Below, in pieces: positions 24,601-37,939 of a DNA stretch of 64,000 nucleotides. This DNA is from Phorcus lineatus (taxonomy: Eukaryota; Mollusca; Gastropoda; Trochida; Trochidae), in the NCBI GenBank assembly GCA_921293015.1, contig OV121087.1, positions 36,377,235 through 36,441,234 of the forward strand. The letters are read 5' to 3'. Within the stretch, counting starts at the first letter, position 1. Each line of letters opens with the position of its first letter. A program made the position numbers and the translations under genes. The notes under the pieces are model-generated. The model did not search any database and was not told where the DNA came from. It worked only from the letters and a program-made list of their open reading frames with translations.

Positions 24601-24977
24601 TATAAACCGACAGAAATTAACGCTCTAAAATTGCATAGTTGTCACTCCAGCCGCTGTACTCCAGTTGTATTTAATCGTCGGGGTTCGGCGTAGAGGTATA
24701 TGAAGTATACGGGTTCAAGACCACATATCGCCAAAACATTTGAAAATTAGAATTTGAACAACGAGTTATTTTTCAAAAAAGAATAGTGTTATAAAACATT
24801 ACCTCTCATAACCACCATCCACCCCCACGACACCCTCCCCTCTTTTCCAATTTTAGTTAAATCAACAAATTCACATTTAGAAGCTAAATTTTAAAATGAA
24901 ATAAAATATTTCAGACGTATCATGTCGACTAGTCAACAAGTTTTTCAACACTGTTGGACAACTGTTGATAAGACTTG
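21636..24977. other. Intronic sequence without supported genes
   Basis: Apart from the hairpin at 22751-22850 I see AT-rich unique sequence. The stretch 24290-24560 is less AT-rich and open on the minus strand, but the peptide is not recognisable. Confidence 0.35.
22751..22850. repeat. 100-bp hairpin with 40-bp arms
   Basis: The left arm 22751-22790 (TTTTGTTTGAGAACACCCCC...) and right arm 22811-22850 are reverse complements with about four mismatches, around a 20-base loop. The size and mismatch pattern are those of a microRNA precursor or a tiny palindromic MITE. Confidence 0.8.
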
Positions 24978-25437
24978 TTAAATAGCCACTCCGTGATTTT
25001 CATAACATATTATTTACCTTTGATACGAACCTAAATGTCATATGTGGTGATATAAAATCAAAATATCTTAACTTTTCATGTCAAAAAGACATATATATGA
25101 CAAATACTAGTTTTCCTTGAAATTAAGAAATAGCCTTATAAATGCAAGGTGTAGATATCACGTCCAATATACATGGATACTAGTTAACTTAATAAACATT
25201 ATCAACTCCTAACTGTTAGTTAGATAAGTCTTCAAAATTACGTTTGACTATTTGACGCGCGCCACAGTCCGGTTTTCGATCATAATTGCGACGTTCTGCC
25301 TTCATATTGTCACTGTAAAATCCCCAAAAAGCTTTAAAATGTCTCTTTTTGGTAACAGTCGATGCTTCGCGATCAAATGACACCATTGATCAAGTTTGGC
25401 ATATATGACTCCAACAATTCACGGAGTGGCTCTTTAA
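24978..25437 (+). mobile_element. TTAA-flanked MITE, copy 1
   Basis: About 460 bp. The left end TTAAATAGCCACTCCGTGA and right end TCACGGAGTGGCTCTTTAA are terminal inverted repeats flanked by (or including) TTAA. Internal landmarks shared with the other copies are ACGTCCAATATACATGGAT and ATTTGACGCGCGCCAC. There is no coding capacity; it is a non-autonomous DNA transposon. TTAA duplication is typical of piggyBac elements, but a longer TIR with a TA duplication cannot be excluded. Confidence 0.88.
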
Positions 25438-26768
25438 CAAGTCATCACCCAGTCATCATTTTAATGATAACCGCATCAAGTATCGTCTGAAATTTTTTCA
25501 AATATTTTTCTTTACTTGATACCTACTAACCTATTTTACTTGGTTATTTCAAGCTAGAAGGTATCTCCCTGCCAGCTGAAAAATATAGCATTTGTTCTTG
25601 CAAAGACGCATACATCAATAGGAAAAGAAATTCCCTGTACAATAACTGTCACCTTCTATTCATTATTAATGTCTTTGGTATGGGCGATGCAGTAGCAATG
25701 TGCATCTATGGCGTGGCATCATAAGTCTTCAAGGAAGGATACAGCCCGTCTATTTATGTGAGAAAAAGATATTGTGAATCTACGAGATAAAAAAATGCTT
25801 CTGTTTTTTTTACTTACGAAATATAGACTGAAACCACGTCTACATCTAAACATGTTGTTTTTATATTTGCCAAACTAGAAATTTATTGTTTATGCCTCGA
25901 ATATCGAAACAATAAAAATGAGTGAAAACCACTTCCTCTTACTCAGCCTATTGTTACGTAAAACATAAGGGAATATTCAACAGGCGTAGGGTTACCATGG
26001 AGATACTATTAGGATGCGTAAGTGAAGAAGAAGAAAAAAAGAGAAAAGCCCACACTATGTATTTTGAGTGTCAAGTGAAAACACCATTTACATCACTCAG
26101 TGAAAATTGCATTGTGAAACCCATAAATCCTTGCACTTTAGAGCAGAGAGGGGGAAATCATTGAAGCTCTGAAACCTTTCATTAATGTAGATTTGAAAAT
26201 GTTTGAACTACTTTGCTCTTTCACAGCTGTTACGTTTTAACTTTTATTTATGGTCTTTGTCTGTGTATCTACAAAACATCAAGTATTAGTAGTAAAACCT
26301 GATTAGTTTAAGTGTTTGAAAGAACAATAATTTGTAAAGACAAATTAGATTCATCTGCACCTATTCTTAGTACATCAATGCCAGTATGATCTTTATTATC
26401 AACTATGAAGGAAGTTCTTAGACATAGATTTTTTTTTATAGATCTCCTATCTTTGCAATAAGCTTTACACTATACAAGTGAAGATCTACATGTATGTTGT
26501 GATGACAATACAATCTAAAATTGCAGTTGTTTTATAAGAGACCTGGCTCTATACTTGATTGGGTCAGTGGTGGATTAGAATACATGATGTGTACGGACTG
26601 TGTACTGCAGTTATGATAACCTGTTAGGATTACAATAGTACATTGTAAGTCTCTGGAAGAGCAATCTCAATGGCACTGCAGTCTTTTCTCAGTTACAAGT
26701 GTGCATAAGATATACTGGGCGTACACCGTCAGATGCCTATCAAATCGATTGGTAAATTGCACCTAAGG

Positions 26769-27265
26769 GTAATGATTGGGCTTGTTATGGCTTGGGATGC
26801 GTATTATGTGACGATTGAGGGGTGAAGTAACGAAGATATCATATTTAGCCCCCACATAATAAGCAAGATCGCGTCTGAATTCGAGCCTCGAGTAAGGCTA
26901 TGTCAGTGGTAGCTCTCGAAAAAACACTGTAAGATAGAAGTTCTTACTTGCAAGGTAAATGATTGGGTAATTATAGATTAGGATGCGTATTATTTGTGGA
27001 TTGAAGTGTGAAGTAGTGAGGACGTTTGTCGCCTCCTTTACTAAAAGTAAGATCGCGTCTTAATTCGAGCCTCGAGTAAGGCTATGACAGTGGTAGCTCT
27101 CGAAATAACACAATAAGAGAGATGCAGTACTGGATATATACGGACAAGCAAAAGGGGAGGATATTACAAGATGGCAATGTAACTGATTGGTAACGGGAGC
27201 GTGGATTCAAGGTAAATGATTGGGTTGTTATGGATTAGGATGTGGGTGATGTGGTCAGGTCGTTA
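26769..27265 (+). repeat. Tandem repeat of about 185-250 bp units
   Basis: Two units, starting at 26769 and 26955, share GTAA-TGATTGGG, GGATGCGTATTAT, AAGATCGCGTCT, AATTCGAGCCTCGAGTAAGG and CAGTGGTAGCTCTCGAAA. A third partial unit begins at 27211. No protein is encoded. Confidence 0.85.
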
Positions 27266-29504
27266 TGTGATTTGGGTTGTCATGGGCACCGATGTAGTAA
27301 AAGATGGCGAGGCGATGCCGACAAAACGCTCTATACAAATTCGTTTCATTATTAATACCACTTCACGTTTTTGATCAATATGGAGCAGATAGTTAATATT
27401 CTTGAGTATTTGAGAAGAATTGCTTCCGCAAGTCTGAGGAAATAGTTCGTTCGTGATGCAGCTAGGAAATGATATTGTTGTAACGTAAGTCGAAGCCTAA
27501 CCAGTGGATTCATCGTCGAGTGTGAATTTGAAAAGTGTTTCAGGCTTCATGATGTTGTCTTTTCAAACTAACACGTAGTATTTTCGATTTAAATTTATTC
27601 GATCTAAATAAAATTAGATCGACAATTCTATATCAAGTATGACATGATATTAAAACTGTAGGCATGTAGCACCAGTTCGTATATACAATCGACAATTTCA
27701 GAAAGGAGAGGGCCATATGAAATTTTATGCTTTTATAAAATTATTCATTCACCTTATATAACGAATTGTGTAGAACAAATTAGCTACAAACGTCAATGTA
27801 ACCGAGTTATTATAAAAGAAATGGGTTCGGGTGTCTTGGGCTGAAAATGGCGGTATAAGTTAAAATGGAATTCGAATGTTCGTATATTGGCTTTGTTAAT
27901 AAGCCCTTGATTCATATGATTTCATATCATATCCTATTGATATAAATATTTATGTTCAAAGCATTGAAATGCTCTTGTCATTACGAAGATGTAAATTAAA
28001 GTCATCTCATATGAAATAATTGCCGAAAATCCGAATATCTGACTCTTATTTGTTTTATTTGCTACGTCTCTGTGAGTCGTATTATTTATCCCTTTCATTT
28101 GACCATAAGCTTAAACAATTGGACACCATTTAGTGACATTGTATCCGTTTGCCTCTGTAGGATCGTATGAAGAATTTAAGTTATCTCTTTATTTCTTTTT
28201 CTTTATCTCTTTGAAAACTATTAAACTTAAAGGAACTGTAATACGTTTTTCAAAAGGAAATAACTTGATATTAAAAAAACGCATTTAAAACTATTATTAC
28301 TCAGTTGCAAAACAGTCATTTTAAATCAATAAAAGGCGTATTCATACGAAGTCAATTCCATGGCTCAAATGATTAAAATATGTTCTTACTAAAATGGCCG
28401 CATGCATTTTTCGTATGGAGCGTGATAATTTCCTCGACGACCTGTGAAGAAAGTACTTACTGCATACAGTCATACTTCGTTTTGAAATTCGAATCTATAA
28501 CATTAAAAAAAAGTGCTACAATGTATTTAAGAATTTGGTCAGTTCTACAAAGCCCTCCTAGACAAACGGGATCGTGACACAACATTTAACTCTAAGCTAA
28601 GGCCGCTATTAGTAGTAAACGTGATTTGTGTATATGAGCCCCAGTCGCCCAAGCGAATCCTTACAGGTTTCATCGCATTGAATATAGAAATATTGGGTGT
28701 GCATCGTTTCCCCCTGCACTATGGCATGCTGTTTCAATCGAGGAGTCTTGTCATGGGATATGCCTAACAATTCAAAGAACATGTCGTTTAACAAATTTTC
28801 GATTAAGCATATATAGTTAGTTCTTCTGTACTTGTATGATATCCTCTTATTTATTAAATGTCACATGTACGGTTTTAGTGTAAGTGTTACGTCCATAAAA
28901 TACATTTCAGCAATTGATTTGAGTGAATCGCATTAAAAAAGCTAAGGATAACTACTCGACGAAAATGTGGCTTCAATGTAAGCAGCGTTAAGGTTACCTT
29001 GACCTCTCGAATCGACCAAATAAGTAAATGTTTTCTTATGTCAAGTAAGATCAATGGGTAGTTATGTTATCAACATATATACATTTTGGAAAAACTAGTA
29101 CCGACTATCCATTTCTTTGAACATTCCTAATTTGAAAGTAACCCTCTAATTTTATCATGAAAGATACATGATTCACGTTTCTTGTTTCGAAATTGATTTT
29201 TTACTTCAACTATAGAATTTCAAATATATTTCTGATTTAATTAACGTCATTTATAATTAAAACATTATTAGAAGAATATCAAATATATATTTGAAGTTTA
29301 CAAGTTATTATTAAAGTTTATGCTCTTGTGTCTGTATATAGTTATAAAGCTTCATCATTCATGTACGTATTAAATAACGTATCTCGTGACGAAACAGTTA
29401 AACAAACAATCACATATTTACCAAAACATTACCAATGACACCAACCATATGTCGTCTTAACACCTGGTCGTCTAAATCAGAACACAGCCATCTGACAGCT
29501 GTAA
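27266..29504. other. Intronic/upstream sequence without supported genes
   Basis: AT-rich unique sequence; nothing recognisable on either strand. Confidence 0.35.
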
Positions 29505-29640
29505 ACCAACACGTGTTGCACACTTTGCACGAAAAGTTTTGCATTTCACGGACACGCTTTGAACATTTCCACGAGAATTGTAATTTCACGTGCCAGCAGT
29601 TTTGACATTAGCACGAGGGACTTGTACATTTCAGGTTTAT
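29505..29640 (+). promoter_or_regulatory. Degenerate 23-25 bp direct repeat rich in CACG ahead of a candidate exon
   Basis: Successive units of the form TTTTGCATTTCACG, TTTGAACATTTCCACG, ATTGTAATTTCACG, TTTTGACATTAGCACG and CTTGTACATTTCAG occur about every 23-27 bp. An E-box CACGTG lies within and another just before (AACACGTGTTG). This sits 60-195 bp upstream of the candidate first exon at 29699, so a promoter role is plausible but inferred. Confidence 0.45.
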
Positions 29641-29698
29641 CAGTCGGAGACAGTTTAGTATTTTCTGTCAAAGTTTGATATCTTTCACTTTTCGAAGT

Positions 29699-29722
29699 AT
29701 GGCGGAATCATTTTCTGAAGAG
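29699..29722 (+). CDS. Candidate alternative first exon, 8 residues (MAESFSEE)
   Basis: ATGG at 29699 starts eight codons (MAESFSEE) ending GAG at the donor GTGAGT (29723), phase 0, compatible with the acceptor at 52668. An Ala-rich or acidic short start ending in a splice donor is a common form of first coding exon. The 200 bp before it hold a degenerate direct repeat rich in CACG (see 29505-29640) and an E-box CACGTG, which could be promoter elements. The peptide is too short to judge by itself; support comes from the donor, the phase and the unusual upstream region. Confidence 0.38.
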
Positions 29723-30068
29723 GTGAGTTTGACTGGTTTCCTATTTGTAGACATCATAATTACATGAAATAATTAAGACAAATGAGTTGGCGTCCATTGC
29801 TATTGAAACTTAAATTACGCTCTGATATGTGGCACACATCTTTTCGACATTTGAGGAAATGTTTGGCCCCATCAGAGTGCTAAAACATCGGTCCAATATA
29901 TTGATAATAACTATCACAGTGAGAAGATTTATCCAAATATTGTGCCATTTCAGGATGTTGTATGTGCTTAGCTATCAAGAAATAATATATCACTGTACGT
30001 CTAAGAATCAGTAAAAATATATGACGGCGATCAATTGGTTAATGACGTCATCAATGACTTTTTCCATC

Positions 30069-30231
30069 GCAGTACCACCCAGGGTTAGTTCCAGCCGATA
30101 GCCTCAGGTTTCGCTGCACTGCATAGCTACAATACTGTTGCGGTCTTTCTTCCTGCAATATTACTAACAGCCTTGATATAAATGAAACAGTCTTGAAAGC
30201 GGCGTTAAACCAAAGAATACCTCACCTGACC
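30069..30231 (+). mobile_element. tRNA-derived SINE (family 1), 5'-truncated
   Basis: It matches the 3' half of the SINE at 41488: GCAGTACCACCCA, TAGTTCCAGCCGAT, TGCATAGC, CCTGCAATATTAC, TCTTGAAAGCGGCGTTAAAC, then CTCACCTGACC. The tRNA head is missing. Confidence 0.85.
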
Positions 30232-31856
30232 TTACCCATATAATTATTGAACACATTCCCCTTGCTGTTAGATAAGATGGAAAGATGTTGTCATAACTTC
30301 GTTTTCATGTCACATTAGTAAAAAATTACAAAATAAATATGACTTCCTTATGTCATCTATGACTTACATGTCATATCCCAATTAGTAATTTCTTAACATC
30401 GTATTTTTACAGTTTTTCACATGCCAAACTTATGTTAAATGACACAGTTTGATATTAGATCGACCCAGTTCTTCCTGGTGTTCGTAACGTGTTTAGTTGT
30501 CCAACCTGACACATGATGACTTTGATTAGTGAAACAATATATTTTGTTGTGTAAGGCCGCTTTTACCCTCACTTGCATGTGACGATAGATAAATGTGTTT
30601 GTCCTCGAAGTTTGAAAAGGATGCTAAAATACTCGGTAGTGAATCAACGCCACATGGGAATTTTAATATTGGTTTAGCGAGACGCAGCGTCAATCAATTA
30701 TTCACTGCGGGATGGAAACGTTTAGCACGATACATACAAATCCTTAATAATTGATCAATTTCTTGCGCCTGGATCAAAAGTGACTCTGCGAAGTCTGCCT
30801 TCTGAGACATGATGTCATAATGAAGTAAAACCACAATGACATGTACATCATATGTGCACATCAGCACTTTTCATTTCTGTCAAGTTGCTCGTTTTCTGAC
30901 GCCTGTGTTGTCGTAAAGCAATTGTCGGTGCGGTCGTTGAAAGATAAATTCACAGTTTGCATGCTATTTCTACATGATCTTAGTTGTAAAACATTGGTAA
31001 TACAAATCAAAAAGTGCTTTTAGCTCAACGGGAACATATGCATAGTTGTGCTCTCGCTATTGCATAAGAAAATTAACACGTTTTCAATTGATGCAACAGA
31101 TGCAAACTGGTATTGTACTAAATCTTTATCATGAATTAGTACGGGATCATATATATAGCGCTCGTTTTTGTTGAAACATATTAGGGCTTTCAAATAAATG
31201 CATGTTTGATTTCCCCGTAAAATTAGTTTTAAAATATTTTTTTATTGAAGATGTTTATTCATGATGAAATTGTTCTTATCAGGGTAAAAATGGTGTTGTA
31301 GTGCCTTGAAGTACAAACTCATAGCCTAAACAAAAGTTTCATACAAGATCTCGATTCATCGGTATTAACAGCAATATTAGTAGATGCATTTTGATAAGTG
31401 GCGTTAATGACAGGGACTACTTTGCGATAAAGAAGGACTATAATTACATTGCAAGGAGAGGGAGTGGACTATTTAGATTTATTTAAAATTCTATTTGAAA
31501 AAAAAACTTTATTTGAGTATTTAGAAAGACATATTTTGGGGCCGTTATCCCAAGATATGGATTTGCATTTTTTATATTATTCGGCATACTTTCTACATCG
31601 AAAACCCCCCACAGAGATACCACAAAACCCTCGATTGATTAAATCCTGTAACTCGCCTATTGCCCAATGGTCTTTACACCACAATAATTGTTGCTTGCAT
31701 GTCGATCCGTACTCATCCGTCATTGTTTTTCAAGCATCAGCCGTCGCTTCAACTCCGATGAAGAATGACTTGTGATCTGAATTAATGGCTTGCATTTCCA
31801 AAGCTAAGGCCGCAATTTTTCATGGTACATCACATTGAAGAATAGCCCAATTCCAG

Positions 31857-31990
31857 AGCTTGGTCTAGCCCAAAGGTTCTCTTTAATCTGGGAGCAGACC
31901 ACTAAATAGAATTCCCTCGGAGCTTGGACTAGTCGAAACTGCGGTTCTCTTCAATCCGGAAGCAGACCGCTAAATAAGATTACCTTTGGG
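31857..31990 (+). repeat. Two tandem units of about 65 bp
   Basis: The unit AGCTTGG-CTAG..., GGTTCTCTT-AATC-GG and AGCAGACC-CTAAATA occurs twice (starts 31857 and 31921); a third GCTTGG begins at 31989. Confidence 0.75.
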
Positions 31991-32792
31991 CTTGGTGTCG
32001 CCTGTTAACACTACAGTGCAAATGGTCGATAATTGCGGATAGAGACCGATTTGCTGACTGTGGCTGACTCTTTAAAATTACCTTGCTGTAGAAGGAATGA
32101 CTGAAATACCAATTTCAGACCATGTTATATGCATGTGTGTTTGGAATTAGGAACATCTTGAAAATGTTGTCAACTCAACTTTTCGAACGGATAAACGTCT
32201 TACTTGATATACCTTATTGGGATTTACTTATCTTTATCAGAGAGAATTGAAGGTAAATATTGAATTTTCTGTTTGAATTAATTCACGATTCAGCGGTTTG
32301 TATTTTCAAATTCGTGAACAGAGGAGAGAAAGTTAACTTGTTAAAGAGGAGTTTATGGTTATCGATTACTATGTGAAGTGATAAAATGTTCAGTGAGAGA
32401 ATTGATAAAGATAATGAGCATTTTGAATTGTCTATCAGTTCAGAAAATTTCGTTCATCAACAAAATCTCTGGTAGTGAAAAAATTTGACCCTTATCCAAT
32501 AGAATATGTATTAATATAGGCGTATAGTAAATAACATTTGTCCAAAGTTCCATAAGCATAATCAAAATATTTGCAAATATCAAACATTGTACTGTCTATC
32601 TTATAATGTGTGATGACGATCGAAGCGGAAACTTATTAATCTGTCATCTTTGACACGCATTATAAGTTGCAATTACAGAAACACGTATATGGAATGGCGA
32701 TTAACACCTGTTAAATATTGAAATCATGTTGTTTTTGTGAGAAATTAATGTATAGCAGAAAACACCCCGAATATTCCCGTGTCTACAGACAC

Positions 32793-33229
32793 CAGTCTGA
32801 TTAAAATCGACCGTGTTCCGAGGAATAAAAGTTTCAAAATATTGACTCTACCGAGATTCGAACTCTATCTGTCTAGACTATCCTTTCCACAACGGTCTGA
32901 CCGCAGCCTTACTGCTCGCACGTGCTGATACCAGCCTAGTCAAACTAAGTCATAAGCGAACCAATCACATCATCGCGTTTAAAATAAGGATAGCGGCGAT
33001 CAAGGTTAACGAATGGTAAATGGGAGTTACTTGCCCCTAGCTACAGAGACCGAATGCTTTTGCCGCACGCATTGGGATTGGTTAGCTGAGTTTACACGTA
33101 AGAACGTGCGCTACAGGAGGCTCAGACCGTTGTGGCGAGGATAGCCTAGACAGAAAGTGTTCGAATCTAGGTAGAGTCAATATTTTGAAACTTTTATTCC
33201 TCGGAACACGGTCGATTTTCATCAGATTG
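32793..33229. mobile_element. hAT-like foldback MITE with about 107-bp terminal inverted repeats
   Basis: The left arm 32793-32899, starting CAGTCTGATTAAAATCGACC, and the right arm 33122-33229, ending GGTCGATTTTCATCAGATTG, are inverted repeats with few mismatches around about 220 bp. Flanks are ACAGACAC (left) and ATAGACAC (right), an 8-bp near-identical target-site duplication as made by hAT transposases. There is no ORF. A truncated relative lies at 49709-49830. Confidence 0.82.
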
Positions 33230-36200
33230 TATAGACACCAAGCAGCAATGTACTTTCGATATTCCGTCAGATTGTACCTTGATGTACCTTGACTGTATCC
33301 ATTGTCCTCTGTATGTTTTGATAGAGTTTATATTGTCAATTGTTGAATCCTTAATGCGTATTGTGATTATGCAGCCAAAAGTCTATGAACTAAATAATCA
33401 ATGAACCAGAGATGAAAGAAATCGTTGGGTCGTTCATAAATCATAAGTGGTTGTGAATTACAGAGGAAATTTGACTGAAATCGAATGATTTTTGATTGGC
33501 ACCAAATACCTAGATTCGATCCAGAAAAATGCTTGATAGAAGGGAAACGTTAAAGAAATGCTACATTATTCAAACTTGTACAATTTTGTATCGATTGATG
33601 TATATCCCCTATCGCGTTCTATTTTATGTCTCCCATTAAGATAACTAATAATATACCAATAACTGTAAATTATTTCTTATCTCCCCTCATTTAGATAGTG
33701 AAAACGTTTTCAAATATAAATCATATTCCAAAGTAACATGTAACTAATCATTTTCGAATTTGGAAGGCGCAGTATGATACAAGGTTTACTTGAACTTTGT
33801 TGTTGAGATTGGTTTTGTTCGATGATATTAGCTTCAAATTTCAGTAAGAAATGGAAGATTTATCTTCTATCCTTAGTCTGATATCAAAATAGTATATAAT
33901 GCATAACCACATCGATGGTACGAACACCATTGAGAGAAACCGCTTGTTCGGTGAATACGATTTCTGTATATATCGCATGAAACAATTGTAAAAAAGTAGT
34001 GGATTCGTTTAGGAGTCAGACAAATATACGGAATGGGAGCCTGTAGTGAAGAACAGCGGAGTATTTGATACACTTTATGAACCCGAAAAAAATCGATAAT
34101 ACAGTTACTTGCTGTTAGATCGGGAGATTAGTAGTGTTATTTTTCATCAAAGCATGCAACAATTGAGTTTGAAAGTCCAATTTTAAATATGACGTGAAGG
34201 CATAAGTCGATAAACTCGCATAGGATGCCAATAACAAATAAAGGTACATCGGCGTCAAACGTCGCTGCCCTTCGATGCATGTTTCCTTCAATATTTTGAA
34301 ATTTAAAAGTGGGTAATCCCTGCCATTTCTTATGTTATGCTGCCTTAAATTGTCCATGCTTCCGAACTGAAGAACCTTGATGTCTTATATATGTGTTCAA
34401 TGGGGTTGAGGTCAAGTCTTGAAACATGCAGGATCCTTCTTTCCGCAGCGTTGTATGAAGACATTTGTTCCCTGTGGTAATGAAAGGTAAAATATTATCA
34501 GAATGTGATGTACGAGTAATAAAGGACACATTGAAACTGAAATAAAAAACAGTAGGATAATGATAACAGGCATATGCTTTTCGGTTTATATTTTAATTCT
34601 GACTGGCAAAATGTGTCTAGCCTCGTAACTAATTGGCAATAGGACAAGGCTGGCGACGTAGAACAGAAAATGAAACAGTGTTAAGCTTCAAATAATGATA
34701 CAAAAATGTCGTTTTAGATCAATGTTAACATTTTGCAACGATTCACGTGATGACGTCACCATGGAAATTAACACCCTGAACGGAAAACTGTAGGCAGATG
34801 TTGACTTGGTATCCACTTCCGTTGTAAATGGCACTTTCTATCGATTTTTTGTTTCGTGACAGATTGATTTGTTCATTTGTTTACGTTTGTCTTTATAATG
34901 GTTTCGTGTAGCCTTAATAACTTGCATGCATATAGATCTTTGGTTGTGGTTCGGATCGTGCTAGTGCAGGGTTGACTTGTCTAGCTACACATCAAATCGT
35001 TCTCGAGTTAAACCCTGGCTGGTCCTATATCTGTGTGCTGTAAAAACTGTTCTATGTGCAATTAAGTGTCTCTGCAATGTTATATTGTTTTCATTCGTTG
35101 ATGCATTTCAATTGTTGTATCCCCTGGAGGTAGACCTGGAATTAGTTTTACATTTGTACGTTGTTGTACAGTAATTCGTCACACTACACATTTTTTCTGC
35201 TTACAAAACATTATCACATTTTCTCTCCTGGTGACATCAAGCAAAGTCATAACATAATATTTATCTATTATTTTACGGGATCGACTTTTTAAAAAGTTAT
35301 ACTTTGGCTGAAGGTTCAATGTATTCTATTATCTTCAAGGACATATATCCTTGAACAAATGCCAAGGGATTTTAGACCAATTACATTTGCTGGCTAGGTT
35401 ACAGGGTAAAGCGTTACATTTTACTCACTCTTCAAACGTCATTAGTGGTATGCTAAGTGACGGGTTTTGATGGCTTAACTCCCTTGGGATATCTATCAAA
35501 ACGAGGCGATTGATTTCTCTTTCTTCCCCCGAGCTGAGCAAATTAATTTGACACTTCCGAGTTTGGTTGAAAAGGCTGCCGGTTCTTCCGTTTACATGGC
35601 ATTAATATTGTAGTATGCGCCAAAAACGCTTTATAGAACGCCTTTTCATAACGTGAATTAGAAAGTTAAGAAGTTGTTAAAGAGAAGTCATACCTTCGGG
35701 TTAAACCTAGATAGAAAACCTTTTGTGATTTTTTCCATGGGAATCACGTACTATACAGTTTATTTGTGTAACCAACATTACAAATTTGCTATTTCTTTTC
35801 AGCTACATATATTTGATGGTTCGTTTTTGGACTGAAAATATTTTTGAGTACAATTAAACCAACATGTAAGAAATGAGAATTAAGTATTGTTAAAAAAATG
35901 TGCAACGGGGGACATTGTATTTAGCGGCGTTCATATGTACAGTTTGTCTCATGAAGCATTGCACTCTGTGTCTCAAAATTTGGTAAAAACCTTCATTTTG
36001 GTATTATGCAACTCAAGTCAAAGGTGGCGCCGATCTCAAACCACGGCTTAGCGTGAGGCAGCAAGGTTTAAATCAGGCAGTGATGATGACCATGCGATGT
36101 ATGCCTTTCTTAGGAGGTCGAGGTTGCAAGTTTTTCTTGGTTTATGCTTTACGATCTTCTGTTATTTCGGCAGCGTGTATTGTGTGATTTGAAATATTGA

Positions 36201-37868
36201 TAACTGTTTCTGTAGAGGCATATTTCACATGAAAGATGAATCATAGACACTTACACGATACCGTCGGTTTTTAGTTTCAAAACATTAAATTCGAATCGCG
36301 AGAGGCTTGTATTGAGGTTCGAAAACGTGGGTGACAAAATCTTTTGGTAGACACAGTGCTGTTTGAGATCACCGCCATTTTCTGTTTTTCTGTTTCTGAA
36401 AAGTCATAATAAAGTAACATCCATTACTTATCAGAAGAGGCATTCAATGTGCTCTACGTCACGAGTCGTGCAGAGAAGCAAACCTTGGTAATTCGCAGTA
36501 AGAATATCGAGCTATCACTTTTGCATTCGCTGTGGAGTTTAATGAAAGAAGACCAATTCCCATGGCTTTAGGCACTACACTATCAATTAGTTCTTTATGA
36601 TCTCTCTATGGCTGGATAGGTCGGTAGTTCATATCTAAATGCCTTAATTCAGCTTCTTTATTTTTGAAACAGAACTTATGATTTGATAAAATCAGCTTGT
36701 TTTATATCAATTAAATGCTGTATTATATGATTCTACATTGAACTCAATGAAATGTTTTGGGTTGCTAGTTCGAATAGAAGCCCTCAGGTTCCAATGGAGA
36801 GCATAGCAACAACCGCTCATCGCTCTCAAGGTGCGCTACCAAACGAAAAATAAGCCTTTAAGATCATTCCCCATTTGATACGTCGAGTGAAAGCTGTAAA
36901 ACGGCATTATCAACAAAATCAATAACAAAAAGCATATAACACCATATTAATGTTCTTTATAATCAAATATTAACTGGATTTGTAAATATCGGATGATTTT
37001 GCAAAATCTATAGGGCATTTCTATGTTGTAATTTCATATTTTACTTTGGTAATGTTACGAAATATGTTCCACAGAACATACAACATTATCCTACATACAA
37101 TCACAGTGACGCCAATCATGTGCCCCAAGAGAGAATGAGAGACGCAAATAACAATATATATCATTATCAGGAAGCCATGAAAACAAGAAAAATCACAAAA
37201 TGGCTTCTTAGTGACAGGCACGTCCTGTTAGTTTAACGCTAAGGCTTGGCCTTGATTCCAATATCTATTAAGTACATGTTTTTGATTTGCAATGAAGCGA
37301 AAGACATGTATACTCCCGTAGTGGTTCTGAGGATTTTTTTTGCCGCATGAGGTGCAACTTGATTTTGTTATAGATTATTCGCGGTTTATTTTATGTATTA
37401 AGCATATTCATTTCACGTTTTCCTTTAAGAATTTCGATGTTTCATCATTCATTTCATCTTTTCATCGCCTTACCAGATGAGCTGTTTTGACAAGTATTCT
37501 GCGTAGATAGGATTGCAAACCGAATTAAACCTTATTTTAACTGTTCTATAAGCAGCAAGAACAAGTAAGTAGTTCTAGTGAGGACATCGGCGGAGGGGGA
37601 TGGAAGGGGGGATCCCCATTTAGGTAATTTTAAAAAAACCCGATCGTATGAAGGATGAACCCCCTTATAAAATTCTGAGCTCCGCCACTGAAAGTAACAA
37701 TCCATACATGCAATACTACTCACCATGGCTATGTCGGCTTTCTAAATGCTTTCTTAAACCAAAAGCGTTGCAAAATCCCTGATAACCTCGCCTCAACTTA
37801 ATTTGTATATATCCATTCCATCATTCATACCTCAAAGAAGGCCCTACTCAACGTTGCCTAACACATAG

Positions 37869-37870
<2 letters not shown>

Positions 37871-37937
<67 letters not shown>
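37871..37937. repeat. (TA)n microsatellite
   Basis: About 33 uninterrupted AT dinucleotides. Confidence 0.95.

Positions 37938-37939
<2 letters not shown>

Noticed and set aside
26769-27265. Possible CRISPR-like array
   Set aside because: Units are long tandem duplications without spacers, in eukaryotic DNA.
28865-28879. MYGFS segment ending at GTAAGT in phase 0
   Set aside because: Five codons; expected by chance.
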